Part shown: one piece after another, positions 1 to 8,708 of the stretch
Layout: each line of letters starts with the position of its first letter
Numbering within the stretch: the first letter of the stretch is position 1
From: Clostridia bacterium
Lineage (GTDB): Bacteria > Bacillota > Clostridia > Oscillospirales > Acutalibacteraceae
Assembly: GCA_017434855.1 (NCBI GenBank)
Contig: JAFRUA010000003.1
Span: 1 to 64,000, forward strand
Direction of reading: 5' to 3'
DNA: 64,000 nucleotides
Program-made: the position numbers and the translations under genes
Notes under the pieces: model-generated
Databases searched by the model: none
Seen by the model: the letters and a program-made list of their open reading frames with translations, nothing else
Told to the model about the DNA's origin: nothing

Positions 1-104
1 CGGGCGGGGGCTTGGCCCGCGCGTGGCGCGCGGGGCCCGGCGGCTGATTCCGCAAAAAACACGCCCGGCAAAGAGCCGAACGCGTTTCGTTCATATTTGG
101 ACGG

Positions 105-722
105 TTACAGCACATTGTCAAGATAATCGGCAATGTCAAACGGATCCAGCGGGCTGTCTTTTTTCAGATAGAGCGGGTGGTGCGGGTGGCCGCGTTTGCT
201 GATGGGGCCGCTGGTGAACCACTGCGCATCATGTGACGCGCCGATCTCCATCATGTCGCGCAGACAGTCCTTGAGATAGGGCCGCTTTTCCACCAGGTTG
301 CCCCAGGCTGCCCAAACGGCCGGGTGCGCGCCGCCGTGGGCAAGGATGTAATCAAAGGCCGCCATGTTTTCGCGGTGCAGCATCTCGTTGCAGCGGCGGT
401 CCATGTCGTCGGGCCGGGTGGCCCGCTGGGCATAGACGTTGAACATGATAAAGCTGTCAAACCCGCCAGCGTGCGCAATGCGCTCCACAGATTTCAGCGT
501 GTTGTCCAGCGCGTTCGGCGCGGCGGTGGACGGATTGATGCCGATGCAGATCAGCGGTCTGCTGCCCCGGGTACCCAGGATGTACCGATATTCGGCATAG
601 CGGTGCGGCACATACAGCCAGGTGTTGACGTCATAATCCGCCTGCGGTTCCAGCGCAGCCGCGTGCGCCGACGCAAAGGGTTCGATCTGCAGGGTGTGAC
701 TTTCGGCGCAGGGAATGTGCAT
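105..722 (-). CDS. DUF1643 domain protein
   Basis: A 205-residue protein of the DUF1643 family. The recognisable signature is the ICIGINPSTA stretch at about residues 58-67, followed by ALDNT and a conserved central part with the motif FNVYAQRAT. Members are small cytosolic proteins of unknown biochemical role, some of them linked to phages or defence islands; nothing here suggests such a link. The ATG at 722 is preceded by AAAGGAGG at an 8-nt spacing, which fixes the start. It is transcribed away from the deacetylase gene to its right. A weak hairpin with a T-run lies downstream around 52-80. The family call is fairly safe; the function is unknown. Confidence 0.8.
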   Translation of the reverse strand: MHIPCAESHTLQIEPFASAHAAALEPQADYDVNTWLYVPHRYAEYRYILGTRGSRPLICIGINPSTAAPNALDNTLKSVERIAHAGGFDSFIMFNVYAQRATRPDDMDRRCNEMLHRENMAAFDYILAHGGAHPAVWAAWGNLVEKRPYLKDCLRDMMEIGASHDAQWFTSGPISKRGHPHHPLYLKKDSPLDPFDIADYLDNVL

Positions 723-807
723 GGCAAAGCCTCCTTTGGGTTGCTGGCGTTATCATACCACGGCAGAGAAAAATCTTTTTTCTCATTTGTAAAAAAGCGA
801 TAAGTGG

Positions 808-836
808 TTGTATTTTTTCTCATTTCCTGCTATGAT
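808..836 (+). promoter_or_regulatory. Promoter of the secreted deacetylase
   Basis: TTGTAT at 808-813 and TATGAT at 831-836 are separated by 17 nt, a good housekeeping-sigma match, 31 nt before the start codon at 868. Confidence 0.6.
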
Positions 837-867
837 AGAAATGATAATAAATATCAAAGGAGCGATC

Positions 868-2346
868 ATGATGAAATCGATCAAACGGTGGGCTTGCATT
901 TTACTCACGCTGGTGCTGCTGACGGGCAGTGTCTGCGTGTCGGTCACGGCTGCAAACGCGCCGAAAAAGTTCCGCGCCGCCTGTGCGGACGGGGCGCTGG
1001 TCCTGCGCTGGAACGCGGTGGCCGGGGCGGAAAGCTATGTCCTGCTCAAGCAGAACGCCCGGGGCGAATGGATCCGCAAAAACGGGGCGTCCCCGACTTC
1101 GACGACCTTCACCGACGCCAAGGTGAAGGACGCGCACAGCTACAACTATCGGGTGTATGCCGTGGTGAACGGAAACAAGGGCGCTGCCGCCGCCTTGAAG
1201 GCGACCTATCTTGCGCCGCCGCAGATCACAAAGTTTGTCAACCGCGCAAACGGCATCCAGCTCAAATGGAAGCGCTGTGCCGCGGCAGCGCAGTACACGC
1301 TGTATCGGCTGAACACGCGCGGAGCCTGGGAGCGCATTGCGACGCTGGGCGCGGGCACCCGGTCTTATCTTGACAGGAATGTCACCGGCGGAACGAAGTA
1401 TACCTATACCCTGCGGCAGACCAGCGGCAGCACGGTCAGCGCGTTTAAAAAGAACGGCTTCCGTCACGTCTTTGTGTCGCCGGTCACCGGCCTGACGGTG
1501 AAGAATTCGCCAAAGGGCGTCATTCTGCGATGGAACGCGGTGGCCGAGGCAAAGACCTATGAGGTTTTGCGCAAAGTTCCCGGCGGATCGTGGACGACCG
1601 TGAAAACAGTGAAACGTACTACGACACAGATGGTTGACGCCGCCGCGCCCTATGGCAAAAAATGTTTCTATCTGGTGCGCGCGCTGCGGCCGAACAATGT
1701 CGGTGCCAACGGCACGGTCGAGGCGGTGTTTGCCGTGGACCCGACCAAACCGATGATCGCCCTGACCTATGACGACGGGCCCTATCGCCCGACCACCAAT
1801 CAGGTGCTTGACGTTCTGGAAAAATACAACGCGCGGGCGACCTTCTTCGTTGTCGGGAACCGTCTTGCGACCTACAGCGACTGCCTGGCGCGCGAAGCGT
1901 CACTCGGCTGCGAGATCGGCTGCCACACCTATAACCACACTACGCTGACCTCGGCGTCTGACACGACGATCGCCAACGAGATTGCAAACACCAACGCCCT
2001 CATCGCGCAATACAGCGGCCAGACGCCGCGGCTGCTGCGTGCGCCGGGCGGCGCGATCAACAGCCGTGTGCAAAGCGTGGTCGGCTATCCGCTGATCCAG
2101 TGGTCGGTTGATACCCGCGACTGGGAACATCGCAACACCCAGACCACGATCAACCATGTCAAGACCCATGCAAGCGACGGCGCGATCGTCCTGATGCACG
2201 ATATCCATGCGCCCACCGCCAACGCTGCCGAGGGCGTGGTTTCATATCTTGTCGGTCAGGGGTACCAGCTTGTGACCGTCAGCGAGATGATGGACGCCAA
2301 GGGCATCACGATGCAAAACGGCAGTGTCTATTACCGCGCCGGGTAA
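868..2346 (+). CDS. Secreted FN3-repeat polysaccharide deacetylase (NodB/CE4)
   Basis: A 492-residue exported enzyme. It starts with a signal peptide (residues 1 to about 31: basic start, hydrophobic LLTLVLLTG core, AANA end). About three fibronectin type III-like modules follow (roughly residues 32-290), and then a NodB/CE4 polysaccharide deacetylase domain. NodB motifs are visible: TYDDGP near residue 300 (catalytic and metal Asp), HTYNH near 353 (metal His pair), RAPGG near 391 and LMHDIH near 442. The family removes acetyl groups from peptidoglycan, chitin or xylan chains; the FN3 modules would hold it in the cell-wall space. AAAGGAG at 857-863 serves either of two adjacent ATGs (868 or 871). 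The substrate cannot be read from sequence. Confidence 0.9.
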   Translation: MMKSIKRWACILLTLVLLTGSVCVSVTAANAPKKFRAACADGALVLRWNAVAGAESYVLLKQNARGEWIRKNGASPTSTTFTDAKVKDAHSYNYRVYAVVNGNKGAAAALKATYLAPPQITKFVNRANGIQLKWKRCAAAAQYTLYRLNTRGAWERIATLGAGTRSYLDRNVTGGTKYTYTLRQTSGSTVSAFKKNGFRHVFVSPVTGLTVKNSPKGVILRWNAVAEAKTYEVLRKVPGGSWTTVKTVKRTTTQMVDAAAPYGKKCFYLVRALRPNNVGANGTVEAVFAVDPTKPMIALTYDDGPYRPTTNQVLDVLEKYNARATFFVVGNRLATYSDCLAREASLGCEIGCHTYNHTTLTSASDTTIANEIANTNALIAQYSGQTPRLLRAPGGAINSRVQSVVGYPLIQWSVDTRDWEHRNTQTTINHVKTHASDGAIVLMHDIHAPTANAAEGVVSYLVGQGYQLVTVSEMMDAKGITMQNGSVYYRAG

Positions 2347-2399
2347 AATATCCGGAAACAACAATCTGTTTGCTGACTGTCATTTTTCACAAAAAGTGG

Positions 2400-2428
2400 T
2401 TGAACTTTCTTGGAAAATATGATATAAT
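2400..2428 (+). promoter_or_regulatory. Promoter of the lipase-like gene
   Basis: TTGAAC at 2400-2405, a 17-nt spacer, then a consensus TATAAT at 2423-2428, 59 nt before the start codon at 2488. Confidence 0.7.
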
Positions 2429-2487
2429 ATACGGAGATGATCCTTCAGGGTCACCTGCAGTTCACTGCGAAAGGGAAGGGGATTTTG

Positions 2488-3684
2488 ATGGAAAGCAAGA
2501 ATAAATATCCGGTCATTTTTGTTCACGGTATGTTCGGCTGGGGCGGCGACGAAGGCCTTAACCGCAAAATGCCCTATTGGGGCGCCAGCACCGGCGACCT
2601 GATGGCGTTTCTGAAGGATGAGGGATACGAGACCTATTCCGTTTCGGTCGGGCCGCTGTCTTCCGCCTGGGACCGCGCGTGCGAGATGTATGCCCGCCTG
2701 ACGGGCACAACGGTCGACTACGGCAAAGTCCATTCCGAAAAATGCAATCACCGCCGCTACGGCCGTACCTATGAGGAGCCGCTGCTGGACGACTTTTCGG
2801 AAGAGAAAAAAATTCACCTGGTCGGTCATTCCTTCGGCGGCACGACCGTGCGCCTGTTTGCGCACCTGATGGCCTACGGCGCGCCGGAAGAGATCGAAGG
2901 GACGAATCCGGATGAGATCTCCGGCCTGTTCACCGGGGGCAAGGGCGACTGGCTGTGCAGCCTGACCACGATTTGCACGCCCAACAACGGCACCGTCGTG
3001 TTCCAGATCGCAGAAAAATACAAGCTGATGCCGCTGGTGGAAAACATCGCCTACGGCTATGTCGGCGTGGCGGGGCGCATGCCCATGCAAACACGGCAGT
3101 TCTTTGACTTCCACCTGGAGCAGTACGGCATCAATAATACGCCGGGCAAAGAGGATCGCCGGGAAATGGGCCAGGCGCGGCGCAACATCCGCTACGGGAT
3201 CGACAACATCAAGGTCGACATGTCGCCGGAACGGTCCAAGGAACTCAACGAGATCATGAAGCCCATGAACCCGCACCTTTATTATTTTTCATACTATTTC
3301 AACGCCGTCGGCAAAAAGGTGGGCAAGGAAAAGCTCAAGCCCATCAACACCGACTTCGCGTTCCTGTACCTCACGAGCAGCCTGGTCATGTTTGACAACC
3401 GCAAAAAGATCGCGTCGGGTAACTATTCCATCGACGACGTCGCCAACGACGGCCTGGTCAACATCGGCTCGGCAAAGCACCCGGATAATCAGCCCTTCAA
3501 GGACTATGACCCCGACAACATCGAGCCGGGCATCTGGCAGGTGCTGCCGGAGTTTGAGGGCGACCACGGCACGGCGATCGGCCTGTTTGCCGACAAAGAC
3601 AAGACCCACAAGCTCTATCTCGACATGATGGAGATGCTCTGCAAGGTGGAAACGCTGCGCGAAGCAGAGACGGTCGAAAGCTAA
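2488..3684 (+). CDS. Triacylglycerol lipase-like alpha/beta hydrolase
   Basis: A 398-residue alpha/beta hydrolase resembling the lipase I.5 group of Geobacillus and Staphylococcus. The oxyanion loop is FVHGMFGWGGDEG near residues 11-23, the nucleophile elbow is GHSFGG near 113-118, and a DHGT motif near 358 probably supplies the catalytic His. The insert around residues 60-90 (VDYGKVHSEKCNHRRYGR) matches the position where that lipase group carries its zinc-binding subdomain. No signal peptide is seen, so it looks cytosolic, unlike the secreted lipases. The ATG at 2488 follows the purine-rich site AAGGGAAGGGG; the in-frame ATG at 2437 has none. It appears monocistronic, with its own promoter and a strong hairpin behind it. 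Confidence 0.8.
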   Translation: MESKNKYPVIFVHGMFGWGGDEGLNRKMPYWGASTGDLMAFLKDEGYETYSVSVGPLSSAWDRACEMYARLTGTTVDYGKVHSEKCNHRRYGRTYEEPLLDDFSEEKKIHLVGHSFGGTTVRLFAHLMAYGAPEEIEGTNPDEISGLFTGGKGDWLCSLTTICTPNNGTVVFQIAEKYKLMPLVENIAYGYVGVAGRMPMQTRQFFDFHLEQYGINNTPGKEDRREMGQARRNIRYGIDNIKVDMSPERSKELNEIMKPMNPHLYYFSYYFNAVGKKVGKEKLKPINTDFAFLYLTSSLVMFDNRKKIASGNYSIDDVANDGLVNIGSAKHPDNQPFKDYDPDNIEPGIWQVLPEFEGDHGTAIGLFADKDKTHKLYLDMMEMLCKVETLREAETVES

Positions 3685-3689
3685 ATATC

Positions 3690-3710
3690 AGATTTTAGAC
3701 ATTAGATCGC
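3690..3710 (+). repeat. 7-bp repeat array leading into a hairpin
   Basis: Three units in 7-nt register (AGATTTT, AGACATT, AGATCGC) begin 5 nt after the lipase stop codon and run directly into the TCGCGGGGAA stem of the following hairpin. Unit length, polarity and following core match the other 7-bp arrays in the window. Confidence 0.6.
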
Positions 3711-3755
3711 GGGGAAGCATTCCAAAACAGGAATGTGTTCCCCGCGATTTTCGTT
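3706..3755 (+). terminator. Rho-independent terminator after the lipase-like gene
   Basis: An 11-bp perfect stem (3706-3716 with 3738-3748, ATCGCGGGGAA and its complement), with further inner pairing GCATTCC/GGAATG, is followed by TTTCGTTTT. It would stop transcription of the 2488-3684 gene. Confidence 0.75.
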
Positions 3756-3821
3756 TTGTTGTGATACGCACAAAACATTATAGGCGCCGATCGTTGATCA
3801 GCACGGCAAAACGTATACGTT

Positions 3822-5306
3822 TCACGATTGTCTTGCAGGCAGTCCGACCAGCCCGGCCGCGTCCCCGGGCATGGCCTTGTATGCCGTCAGCAGCACCCAC
3901 AATGCGTAGCCGAACACACCGAAGCGGTTGAGCGCCGGGGAATAGAAGTAATCCGTCCCGAGCAATTCCAGCTTGTTCGGCAGCACGTTGATGTATTTTT
4001 TTGCAAAGTCCTCTTTCGTAAAGCGAAAATAACAGGCGGACGGATATGCCAGCCGGGTGATGCTGTGATAATCCCAGCGGGCAACGCAGGTGTGATAGTC
4101 TGCCGCGCCTTCATCGCCGGCATAGCTGCCGAACAGCAGCCGCGGGATGTCCTCCATGAGTACGCCCTCGTGCGCCTCATTTGCCAGCGCCACAAAGCCG
4201 ACGCCGCTGTTCGGCTCCAGAAGCAGCATGGCCGCAGACAGCGAGTTGCCGTTGTGGCCGACCACGGGAACGCCGTAGGAATACAGCCAGAACAGGCCGT
4301 GACTGCTGCGCGGGACGTCGGTGCCGGTATAATTCCGGCTGGGCGCGAAGAATTCCGCAAAGCCCTCTGCCGACAGCAGCCGCTCGTCACGCAGCAGCAG
4401 CGCCCTTGCAAAGGTTTCCAGGTCGTGCAGCGTGGAGGTGCAGTGGCCCGCGGGATAGCAGTTCATCACGCGCCACGCGGCCGCCTGGGTATCCTTGACT
4501 GCGCTTCCGTCGGAATTGTAAAACCACAGGTTCCCGAAGCGCTCCTGTACGGTGGGGTTGTCTGACAGGTCGGCAGACAGGGCCGTGTTGTCCATCCCCA
4601 GCGGGACAAAGACATTTTGCCGGGCATAAGCGGAAAAGGTCTCGCCGGTGACGCACTCGATGACATATGCCGCCAGCGCGCAGCCATAGTTGCTGTAGGC
4701 GACCGTATCGCCCGGGCGATAGATCTGGTGCGGCTCGGATTTTTTCAGGTATTCCTCCAGCGTCAGGGGCTTTGCAGAGGAATAAAGCAGTTCGTCCATG
4801 GTCAGCAGGCGGTTGCGCGCAATGACGATCATGTTGGCGGTCGTGTCTTCAAAGCCCGCGGTGTGATTCATCAGGTGCAGCAGGGTGATCGGGTCGTCAA
4901 AGCGCAGCTTCCGAAGGAAGCCCTTCGGCAGATAGGTGCGAATGTCTTCGTTCAGGTCAAGCAGCCCGCGCTCGGCGAGCTGCATGGCGCTCAGCCAGAC
5001 GATCAGCTTGCTGACGCTGCCCCAGTCGACCACCGTGGTCTCGTCCATCCGCAGGCCGCGTTCTTTGTTTGCAAAGCCGAAATAGCCCTCATAGATTGTG
5101 CCCTCGGCGTCAAAGACGGCGGTCATATAGCCGTTGTCGGTGCCGCGCGCGTCAAAGGCGGCTTCGATGCGGTCCTCCAGTTCGCCATACGCCAGGCCGG
5201 AGGGAAAGGCTTTTTCGGATGTCTGTGCCGCACACAGCGGAGCGAACGGAACCAGCAGCAACAGCGCCAGAAGCAGCGCCGCCCCTTGTTTGAATTGACG
5301 TTTCAT
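3822..5306 (-). CDS. Secreted beta-lactamase-family serine hydrolase
   Basis: A 494-residue protein of the class C beta-lactamase/penicillin-binding-protein-like family (Pfam Beta-lactamase). A signal peptide covers about residues 1-28 (ALLLALLLLVPFAPLCAAQ). The three active-site motifs are present: SVSK at 97-100 (Ser nucleophile and Lys), YSN at 204-206, and HNG at 351-353 in place of KTG. The HxG variant is usual for esterases and D-aminopeptidases of this family, so true beta-lactamase activity is unlikely. Start ATG 5306 has AAAGGAGG 6 nt upstream; the open frame continues upstream to 5576 but those codons look untranslated. A C-terminal hydrophobic stretch (VFGYALWVLLTAY) could be a membrane contact. 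The natural substrate is unknown. Confidence 0.85.
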   Translation of the reverse strand: MKRQFKQGAALLLALLLLVPFAPLCAAQTSEKAFPSGLAYGELEDRIEAAFDARGTDNGYMTAVFDAEGTIYEGYFGFANKERGLRMDETTVVDWGSVSKLIVWLSAMQLAERGLLDLNEDIRTYLPKGFLRKLRFDDPITLLHLMNHTAGFEDTTANMIVIARNRLLTMDELLYSSAKPLTLEEYLKKSEPHQIYRPGDTVAYSNYGCALAAYVIECVTGETFSAYARQNVFVPLGMDNTALSADLSDNPTVQERFGNLWFYNSDGSAVKDTQAAAWRVMNCYPAGHCTSTLHDLETFARALLLRDERLLSAEGFAEFFAPSRNYTGTDVPRSSHGLFWLYSYGVPVVGHNGNSLSAAMLLLEPNSGVGFVALANEAHEGVLMEDIPRLLFGSYAGDEGAADYHTCVARWDYHSITRLAYPSACYFRFTKEDFAKKYINVLPNKLELLGTDYFYSPALNRFGVFGYALWVLLTAYKAMPGDAAGLVGLPARQS

Positions 5307-5565
5307 TACGGGGCCTCCTTTCATAAAACGGCGGGACTGCTGCATTTGGCGAAGAGCAAAAAGAAAAACAGCAACGGATCCATTGGAATCAGGTCGTAGA
5401 GACAATTCTGCGCCCCGATTTCTTTTTTCTTTGGATGGGCTGCGCCCATACCCGATCTTTGTTTTTCTTTTTTCGACGTTTTTTCTCCTTCGGCGTACTT
5501 CTGTACAGCCTTCAGTCGAAGAAAACGCCGTCTTCACCGAAATGCAACAGCCCCCTGTGGATTGT

Positions 5566-6546
5566 TTATTCGTCAATGAAGAACGCTTCGATCAGCCGCA
5601 GGTACTTCAGCAGGGTGTCGTCCACCGAGGCATAGATCTCGTGCCGGCAGCCGCGCAGCTTCACAATGCGGCCAAAGCGCACCATTGCGATGAATGCGTC
5701 TTCTTTTTCGCTGACCACGGAGTGATCCTCCTCCGGCTGGAACAGCAGCACGGGGATCTGGATCTTTGCGCAGCGTTTGGGGTCGAGGTTGCGCTTTGTG
5801 ACCTTTGCCGCCTCGCGCACCCAGCGGTACGACGCGGACGCCGTCTGCAGCAGCGGGTTCTGAAGCCGCTTGGCGTGGTAATAGTCAAAGCGGGCCTTGG
5901 ACGTGTCGTTGCTGGTCTCAAACGTCGCGTCTGGGTTGAAGCCGTGGAAGACAAAGACGCGCTCGTCGCCCTTGCCGAGCAGGATGGAGGTGTCGGCGAG
6001 GGCCTTCGCCGCCGGAATGGGCAGCGGCATCTTGGGCATGATCATCGGCGCGCTGAGAATGGCGCGCTCAAATACGCCGGGATAGGTCTGCAGGTGCTGC
6101 ACCGTGATGGCGCCGCCCATGGAGTGCGCGTAGACATACAGCGGCAGGTCCGGGTACGCCGGCCGCACGACCGTTGTCACAAAGGTCTGCAGGTCCTCGA
6201 CATAATCCGTAAACCGGCCGATCGTCACGGTCTGGGGGTCGTCTGAGTTGCGGCGCGCGGAATTGCCGTGACCGCGGTTGTCGATGGCAAAGACGTTCAG
6301 CCCCATCATCAAAAAGTAATAGGACATCTCGCGGAACTTTTCGGCGCTTTCGGTGTAGCCGTGGACGATCACCACGGTGGCGACGGCATTTTCGGCCGGA
6401 TAGGCCTCATAGCTGATCGGCGCGCCGTCAAAACCGGGAAAGGTTGTTTTGGTACGCCGCGCGGCAAGGAACGGTTCCACGACCGTTTCCATCGTTTGGG
6501 CATAATTGACTTCCGACACCGGCAGCGTGCTGAATTTGGTTGACAT
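5566..6546 (-). CDS. Monoacylglycerol lipase-like alpha/beta hydrolase
   Basis: A 326-residue hydrolase of the serine aminopeptidase S33/Hydrolase_4 family (PldB, monoglyceride lipase). Visible: VIVHGYTES near 59-67 (oxyanion loop), IDNRGHGNS near 88-96, the nucleophile elbow AHSMGG at 140-145 (Ser142), a PEEDHSVV acid segment and a GCRHEIY segment supplying the His. No signal peptide, so it is intracellular. The ATG at 6546 follows AAGGAGG with 7-nt spacing. It lies upstream of the beta-lactamase-family gene on the same strand, 259 nt away, so the two may or may not share a transcript. Expected to cleave lysophospholipid or monoacylglycerol esters; the exact substrate is inference. Confidence 0.85.
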   Translation of the reverse strand: MSTKFSTLPVSEVNYAQTMETVVEPFLAARRTKTTFPGFDGAPISYEAYPAENAVATVVIVHGYTESAEKFREMSYYFLMMGLNVFAIDNRGHGNSARRNSDDPQTVTIGRFTDYVEDLQTFVTTVVRPAYPDLPLYVYAHSMGGAITVQHLQTYPGVFERAILSAPMIMPKMPLPIPAAKALADTSILLGKGDERVFVFHGFNPDATFETSNDTSKARFDYYHAKRLQNPLLQTASASYRWVREAAKVTKRNLDPKRCAKIQIPVLLFQPEEDHSVVSEKEDAFIAMVRFGRIVKLRGCRHEIYASVDDTLLKYLRLIEAFFIDE

Positions 6547-6665
6547 GGCGGTTCCTCCTTCGGGTACGGTTTTCTCGCCTTCTATTGTAGACGATTTCAC
6601 GCCAAAAATCAACCGCTCTGCAACATTTTGCCGTTCTTTTTTCGGACCCCGGCCGGGTCGGCGGA

Positions 6666-7901
6666 TCAGGCCGCGTCGTTTTGCATTTCGGGTTCGTCGA
6701 TGAGCGACGTCAGCAGATGCGCCTTTTCCAGCATCGTCTGGGCAAAGATGGCATAGCCGTGCTTCGGGTCGCCCAAAAAGACGTGGGTCACTGCGCCCAC
6801 CAGCATGCCGTTCTGCACCACGGGACTGCCGCTCATGCCCTGCACAATGCCGCCGGTGGCCCGCAGCAGAGCGTCGTCTGTGATACGCAGCGTCAGGTTC
6901 TGGCCCCTGGCGTTGGTTTTGTCCACCCGTTCGATTTTGGCGTCAAAGGCCTGCGGTCCGGCGCCGTCCACGGTGGCGATGATCTGCGCGTCGCCGACCT
7001 GCACCTCGCTGCGCGTTGCCACGGGATACACGCTGCCCGTGAAAACGTCCTGCTCCAGAAAGCCGTAAACACCGTCGTTCCCGTTGACCAACAGGCTGCC
7101 GCACCGGTCGTCGGCAAATTTTCCGCTCAGCGCACCGGCGGCGCTGGCGCTGCCCTTGCGGCAGTCGCTGACGGTTGCCGTGACAATGTCGCCCTCAAAC
7201 AGCGGCAGCGGTTCGTTGGTCTCGGCGTCGCAGACCGCGTGGCCGAGTCCGGCATAGACGCCGCTTTCCTGTTCAAAAAAGGTCAGTGTGCCAATGCCTG
7301 CGGCGCTGTCTTTGATCCACAGCCCGGCCAGATATTTTTTCTGCGCGTCGCAATAGGCCGGCGAAAGCGCGGTCTCTTTTTGTTCCCCGCCGCGCAAAAA
7401 GACAACGGTCATCGGCGTGCCGTCAAAGGATGCGAACATTTGCGCAAGCTGTGTGTGGGAACGGATGGTTTCGCCGTTCACGCGCAGGATGACGTCGCCC
7501 GCGGCAAGACCGGCGTCGTCCGCGGGATTCGCTTCGCCGTCCGCGGTCAAAACGGCTTGGGTGCCGGCAACCACCACGCCGTCGGTATACAGCCGCAGGC
7601 CGAACAGTTCGCCGCTGACGGTGACATACTGCCGCCTGCGGACCGTCATGGTCGCGGTTTTAACCGGCAGCACGCCCAGCAGATTGACCTGCACATCATA
7701 GGAGCGCACGCCCTGCGCCGTGACGGTTGCGCTGCCGGCGGCAACGGGCTGCAGCGTATAAAGCAGGTGCGTCTGCGGCACCGCGTCAGACACGGCGGTC
7801 ATCTCATCCGGCACCGCGACAGTTCCGAATATCAGCAGGACCGCCAAAAGCAACACCACGCCGATCGCACCGAGCTTTGACACGTACATGATTTTTTTCA
7901 A
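6666..7901 (-). CDS. spoIVB: SpoIVB-like sporulation serine peptidase
   Basis: A 411-residue protein with one N-terminal membrane segment (about residues 11-30), a PDZ domain (about 120-190, with AGDVILRVNGE) and a C-terminal SpoIVB peptidase S55 domain. The catalytic Ser motif TGGIVQGMSGSPVVQNG is unmistakable and is followed by GAVTHVFLGDP. In Bacillus, SpoIVB is secreted from the forespore and triggers SpoIVFB processing of pro-sigma-K; here it marks the organism as a likely spore former. The start appears to be TTG at 7901 with GGAGG 7 nt upstream; ATG at 7889 is the alternative. A small AGGCGC/GCGCCT hairpin sits just upstream in the leader (7916-7934). It is divergent from lexA; in Bacillus spoIVB neighbours spo0A, which is not seen here. 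Confidence 0.9.
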   Translation of the reverse strand: MKKIMYVSKLGAIGVVLLLAVLLIFGTVAVPDEMTAVSDAVPQTHLLYTLQPVAAGSATVTAQGVRSYDVQVNLLGVLPVKTATMTVRRRQYVTVSGELFGLRLYTDGVVVAGTQAVLTADGEANPADDAGLAAGDVILRVNGETIRSHTQLAQMFASFDGTPMTVVFLRGGEQKETALSPAYCDAQKKYLAGLWIKDSAAGIGTLTFFEQESGVYAGLGHAVCDAETNEPLPLFEGDIVTATVSDCRKGSASAAGALSGKFADDRCGSLLVNGNDGVYGFLEQDVFTGSVYPVATRSEVQVGDAQIIATVDGAGPQAFDAKIERVDKTNARGQNLTLRITDDALLRATGGIVQGMSGSPVVQNGMLVGAVTHVFLGDPKHGYAIFAQTMLEKAHLLTSLIDEPEMQNDAA

Positions 7902-8037
7902 AATTTCACCTCCATAGGCGCGTCAAAAGCGCCTGTCTTTAATGTTTGCGCCGCGCGCCGGATTATCATCGGAAATTTGCGTTGTGCACCGGAATCGCGC
8001 GCCGTTTCGCGGGTGGAAAAATTTTTTGAAAAAAATC

Positions 8038-8051
8038 AAAACAAATGTTTG
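8038..8051 (+). promoter_or_regulatory. Candidate LexA (SOS) box of lexA
   Basis: AAAACAAATGTTTG matches the Bacillus DinR/LexA consensus CGAACRNRYGTTYG at 12 of 14 positions, with both AAC and GTT half-sites intact. It overlaps the -35 of the lexA promoter, the expected place for autorepression. Confidence 0.7.
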
Positions 8052-8077
8052 CATTTTTGAAAAAGATGTGCTATACT
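8049..8077 (+). promoter_or_regulatory. lexA promoter
   Basis: TTGCAT at 8049-8054, a 17-nt spacer and TATACT at 8072-8077, 35 nt before the lexA ATG; the -35 overlaps the candidate LexA box. Confidence 0.75.
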
Positions 8078-8112
8078 ATCCTAAACAGAATAAATGTTCA
8101 AGGAGGGTTTGT

Positions 8113-8703
8113 ATGGAACCTTTGACTGACAATCAACGCAGAGTTTTTGAATTTTTGCGCGACCGCTCCGGCGACGGCATCCCGCCCACCGTGCGAGAGA
8201 TCGGCGCCGCCGTGGGCATGACGTCCACGTCCACGGTCCAGCGCAACCTGGACGCACTGGAAGAAAAGGGCTACATCATGCGTGACCCGCTGCGCAAGCG
8301 GACCATCCGCATCGTGGGCCAGGCAGAGCATGTGCACCATGTGCCGCTGCTGGGTACCGTCACGGCCGGCGCGCCCATCCTTGCCGTGGAGCAGATCGAA
8401 AGCTATCTGCCCTATTCCGGCTATGTGTCCAAAGACAAGCCGCTGTTTGCCCTGCACGTCCGCGGAGAAAGTATGCTCAACGCCGGCATCCACGACGGCG
8501 ACATCATCTTTGCCGAAAAGACCCCGACGGCCCGCAACGGCGACATTGTGGTCGCGCTGCTGGAGGATGAGGCCACGGTCAAGACGTTCTATAAAGAGAA
8601 CGGTCACTTCCGTCTGCAGCCGGAAAACGACGCCTATCAGCCCATCATTGTCAACGAGGTCATCATCCTGGGCAAGGTCGTCGCCCTGCTGCGGTACTAT
8701 TGA
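8113..8703 (+). CDS. lexA: LexA repressor
   Basis: A 196-residue SOS repressor with the standard two-domain layout. The N-terminal winged helix (MEPLTDNQRRVFEFL, then PPTVREIGAAVGMTSTSTVQ, residues 24-43) recognises DNA. The C-terminal S24 peptidase domain has the autocleavage bond Ala85-Gly86 in TAGAP, the nucleophile Ser120 in RGESM and the general-base Lys157 in ATVKTF. RecA filaments would stimulate self-cleavage and derepress the SOS regulon. The ATG at 8113 follows AAGGAGG. The promoter carries a LexA box over its -35. The stop codon overlaps the start of the next reading frame, so the two are likely co-expressed. Confidence 0.97.
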   Translation: MEPLTDNQRRVFEFLRDRSGDGIPPTVREIGAAVGMTSTSTVQRNLDALEEKGYIMRDPLRKRTIRIVGQAEHVHHVPLLGTVTAGAPILAVEQIESYLPYSGYVSKDKPLFALHVRGESMLNAGIHDGDIIFAEKTPTARNGDIVVALLEDEATVKTFYKENGHFRLQPENDAYQPIIVNEVIILGKVVALLRYY

Positions 8704-8708
8704 GCGCC

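Noticed and set aside
5307-5576. A 90-residue N-terminal extension of the beta-lactamase-family protein
   Set aside because: The signal peptide begins at the ATG at 5306, which has its own AAAGGAGG; the extension is basic and without known content.
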